Source: CAYRML01 sp964425485 (GTDB lineage Bacteria; Bacillota; Dehalobacteriia; UBA4068). From it: a DNA stretch of 7,220 bases. This document shows positions 6,177 to 7,220 of the stretch, piece after piece; the stretch's first letter is position 1, and each line of letters begins with the position of its first letter. The position numbers were made by a program, and so were the translations under genes. The stretch covers positions 1 through 7,220 of the forward strand of contig CAYRML010000070.1 in NCBI GenBank assembly GCA_964425485.1. The letters run 5' to 3'. The notes beneath the pieces are model-generated. The model worked only from the letters and a program-made list of their open reading frames with translations, did not search any database and was not told where the DNA came from.

Positions 6177-6632
6177 TTATTTAATTCTTTTTTTACGGAA
6201 AAAATCTTGCAGAAGCGCTGAAGATCCATCTGCCAAAATGCCGGATCTGACTTGCATTTGGTGATTAAAAGGCTCAAAACGAACCAAATCCAAAACGCTG
6301 CCGGCTGCACCCGTTTTTGGATCAGGGGCAGCATAAACCAGTCGCTCTATGCGTGCTTGAATCATTGCTCCCGCGCACATAGCGCAGGGCTCCAGCGTCA
6401 CATAAAGAGTGCAGCCCAAAAGTCGCCAGGAATTCAAGGCTCGGCAAGCATCCCGGATCGCGACCATCTCCGCATGCAAAGTAGCATCACAATCCGTTTC
6501 CTTGCGATTATAGCCATAGGCAATTATCTGATCATTATTGACAATCACGGCACCTACCGGCACCTCATCAATGGCTGCCGCTTTAGCTGCCTCGATTAAA
6601 GCTTGGCGCATAAAATATATATCTTTGTCCAT
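6177..6632 (-). CDS. tadA: tRNA-specific adenosine deaminase TadA
   Basis: TadA deaminates adenosine 34 to inosine in the anticodon of tRNA-Arg(ACG), so that one tRNA reads CGU, CGC and CGA; it acts as a homodimer in the cytosol. The 151 residues carry the full cytidine/deoxycytidylate deaminase zinc site: H53 and the proton-shuttling E55 in HAE, and C83 and C86 in PCAMC. Flanking segments EVPVGAV (23-29), WRLLGCTLYVTLEPC (69-83) and the late FNHQ match B. subtilis TadA closely. Length is normal, with a basic C-terminus. The residue before the catalytic His is Leu (TLHAE) where Ala is usual. The ATG at 6632 has only a weak Shine-Dalgarno; the next Met (residue 8) has none and would shorten the first helix. 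It is probably a single-gene transcript. Confidence 0.97.
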   Translation of the reverse strand: MDKDIYFMRQALIEAAKAAAIDEVPVGAVIVNNDQIIAYGYNRKETDCDATLHAEMVAIRDACRALNSWRLLGCTLYVTLEPCAMCAGAMIQARIERLVYAAPDPKTGAAGSVLDLVRFEPFNHQMQVRSGILADGSSALLQDFFRKKRIK

Positions 6633-6661
6633 TTATTTCATCATCCGTATCTTTTTGACTC

Positions 6662-6670
6662 ATTATAGCA
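6662..6670 (-). promoter_or_regulatory. Extended -10 promoter of tadA
   Basis: On the minus strand TGCTATAAT (6670-6662) is a perfect extended -10 element. No good -35 is present, which such promoters tolerate. Transcription would start near 6655, about 23 nt before the tadA ATG. Confidence 0.6.
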
Positions 6671-6880
6671 CAAAGACTAATCTTTTATAATACCTAAGAC
6701 TATCGGAATGCATATTTTTTCATGATATAATTATTTATTATTAATGATTTTTGCTATATTATTTTGAAATTTAGACAGCCGCTATTACACGAACAACAAA
6801 CTCTGCTGGGCAAAAAGGCTAAGTAAGTGCCTACCCCTTTGTCTTGCACTGTCAAAAACGTGCAGACTTAATAAAGGACT

Positions 6881-6919
6881 AAAAATATCGCGAACCACCT
6901 AAACATGATTCGCGATATT
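6881..6919 (-). terminator. Rho-independent terminator of tRNA-Arg
   Basis: A perfect 11-bp stem AATATCGCGAA/TTCGCGATATT (6884-6894 with 6909-6919) with a 14-base loop ends in T5 on the minus strand, 21 bases past the tRNA 3' end. Confidence 0.85.
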
Positions 6920-6939
6920 GGCTGCCGGCCCTTGCCGAC

Positions 6940-7016
6940 TGGCGTTCCCGAGAGGATTCGAACCTCCGACCTGTCGCTTAGGAGGCGACCGCTCTATCCT
7001 GCTGAGCTACGAGAAC
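6940..7016 (-). tRNA. tRNA-Arg, anticodon CCU
   Basis: This tRNA reads the AGG arginine codon. On the minus strand the seven-pair acceptor stem is GTTCTCG/CGGGAAC with one G-U pair, then discriminator G and an encoded CCA (6942-6940). The D arm is GCTC/GAGC. The anticodon stem GTCGC/GCGAC holds the loop CTCCTAA, giving anticodon CCT. The T stem GGAGG/CCTCT holds the standard TTCGAAT loop. It is 77 nt with CCA. It stands alone, with its own promoter and terminator, and is intact, with no sign of an integrated element at its 3' end. Confidence 0.97.
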
Positions 7017-7025
7017 ATCAAAGCT

Positions 7026-7054
7026 ATTTTACTCCATTTGCGGGCATTCGTCAA
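7026..7054 (-). promoter_or_regulatory. Promoter of tRNA-Arg
   Basis: On the minus strand TTGACG (7054-7049) and TAAAAT (7031-7026) are spaced exactly 17 bp. The start would fall near 7019, only a few bases before the mature tRNA 5' end. Confidence 0.85.
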
Positions 7055-7056
7055 TT

Positions 7057-7087
7057 AAAAAAGCGGAGAGCTAATCTCCGCTTTTTT
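7057..7087 (-). terminator. Terminator of the right-edge small ORF (bidirectional)
   Basis: A perfect 13-bp stem (7057-7069 with 7075-7087) with the core GCGGAGA/TCTCCGC, a 5-base loop and six T on either strand. On the minus strand it overlaps the end of the small ORF and lies directly before the tRNA promoter, isolating the tRNA from upstream transcription. Confidence 0.88.
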
Positions 7088-7214
7088 CCAGGAAATTAAT
7101 CGGCTTTGTCTTTTTTTGAGAGAGCGATATTTCTATCTTGTTGACCACAAAGCAGATGGCGCCAATTATCAGCATCACCGGTACGGTAATGCCAATCACA
7201 GAATTATAGGACAT
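7071..7214 (-). CDS. Small single-helix membrane protein (hypothetical)
   Basis: I do not recognise this 47-residue frame. It starts MSYN, has one hydrophobic stretch VIGITVPVMLIIGAICFVV (6-24), then a polar and basic tail with SLSQKKTK (30-37), ending KSGD. This fits one membrane helix, possibly a small accessory subunit of a membrane complex. Only six bases lie before the ATG in the window, so no ribosome binding site can be checked. The frame stays open to the edge, so it could also be the C-terminus of a longer protein. Its TAG stop (7073-7071) lies in the loop of a strong terminator on the same strand, which supports real expression. Confidence 0.5.
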   Translation of the reverse strand: MSYNSVIGITVPVMLIIGAICFVVNKIEISLSQKKTKPINFLEKSGD

Positions 7215-7220
7215 TAAAAG

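Larger units (their letters stand above)
6633..6939. other. Intergenic region between tadA and tRNA-Arg
   Basis: It holds the tadA promoter at its left end and the tRNA terminator at its right end. Between them no ORF is convincing. A hairpin GTCTTGCAC/GTGCAGAC (6841-6849 with 6860-6867, one bulged T) and a plus-strand extended -10 match TGATATAAT (6723-6731) are present; together they could hint at a small plus-strand RNA, but the evidence is thin. Confidence 0.4.

Noticed and set aside
6177..7016. Functional pairing of tadA with the neighbouring tRNA-Arg
   Set aside because: TadA acts on tRNA-Arg with an ACG anticodon; this tRNA has CCU, and the two genes have separate promoters.
6940..7016. 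tRNA gene as an integration site for a mobile element
   Set aside because: The tRNA is intact, followed directly by its own terminator and a housekeeping gene, with no integrase and no duplicated 3' end in the window.
6905..7099. Plus-strand 64-codon frame containing RIRTSDLSLRRRPLYPAEL
   Set aside because: It is the antisense reading of the tRNA-Arg gene. This peptide type is a well-known false gene call over tRNA genes.

Overview
The window looks like a low-to-moderate-GC bacterial chromosome, most likely a member of the Bacillota. Every main gene except tadA has a strong purine-rich Shine-Dalgarno sequence (AGGAGG or AAGGAGGG type). Terminators are compact GC-rich hairpins with T runs, and the intergenic DNA is very AT-rich. 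A pairing of a class III aminotransferase with lactate-permease-family carriers would suit an anaerobic fermenter, possibly one of the Negativicutes. That placement is inference only.

Layout: (1) 155-1495 (+) is a PLP-dependent class III aminotransferase with an unusual active-site signature, followed by a textbook terminator. (2) 1697-3283 (-) and 3943-5529 (-) are two paralogous LctP-family permeases. Both are 528 residues and align without a gap. They are not a tight operon: about 660 bp lie between them, and the distal one has its own strong promoter with an overlapping palindrome. (3) The inter-permease gap holds a compact repeat structure: four tandem ~39-nt units bracketed by a 24-bp inverted repeat (one mismatch), whose right arm also forms a hairpin just after the second permease. 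(4) 5530-6176 is an AT-rich spacer with the permease promoter and a very small, non-ATG candidate ORF upstream of it. (5) 6177-6632 (-) is tadA, the tRNA adenosine deaminase. (6) 6940-7016 (-) is tRNA-Arg(CCU), with a clear promoter and terminator. (7) 7071-7214 (-) is a short single-helix membrane ORF at the right edge whose stop codon lies in the loop of its terminator.

How the genes relate: the aminotransferase converges on permease 1, so they are not co-transcribed. Proximity suggests, but does not prove, that the permeases move a carboxylate linked to the transamination. TadA and the tRNA are ordinary translation genes. TadA's known substrate is tRNA-Arg(ACG), not the CCU isoacceptor here. 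I see no phage, CRISPR or toxin-antitoxin system. The least conventional parts are the repeat structure between the permeases and the divergent aminotransferase and permease motifs.
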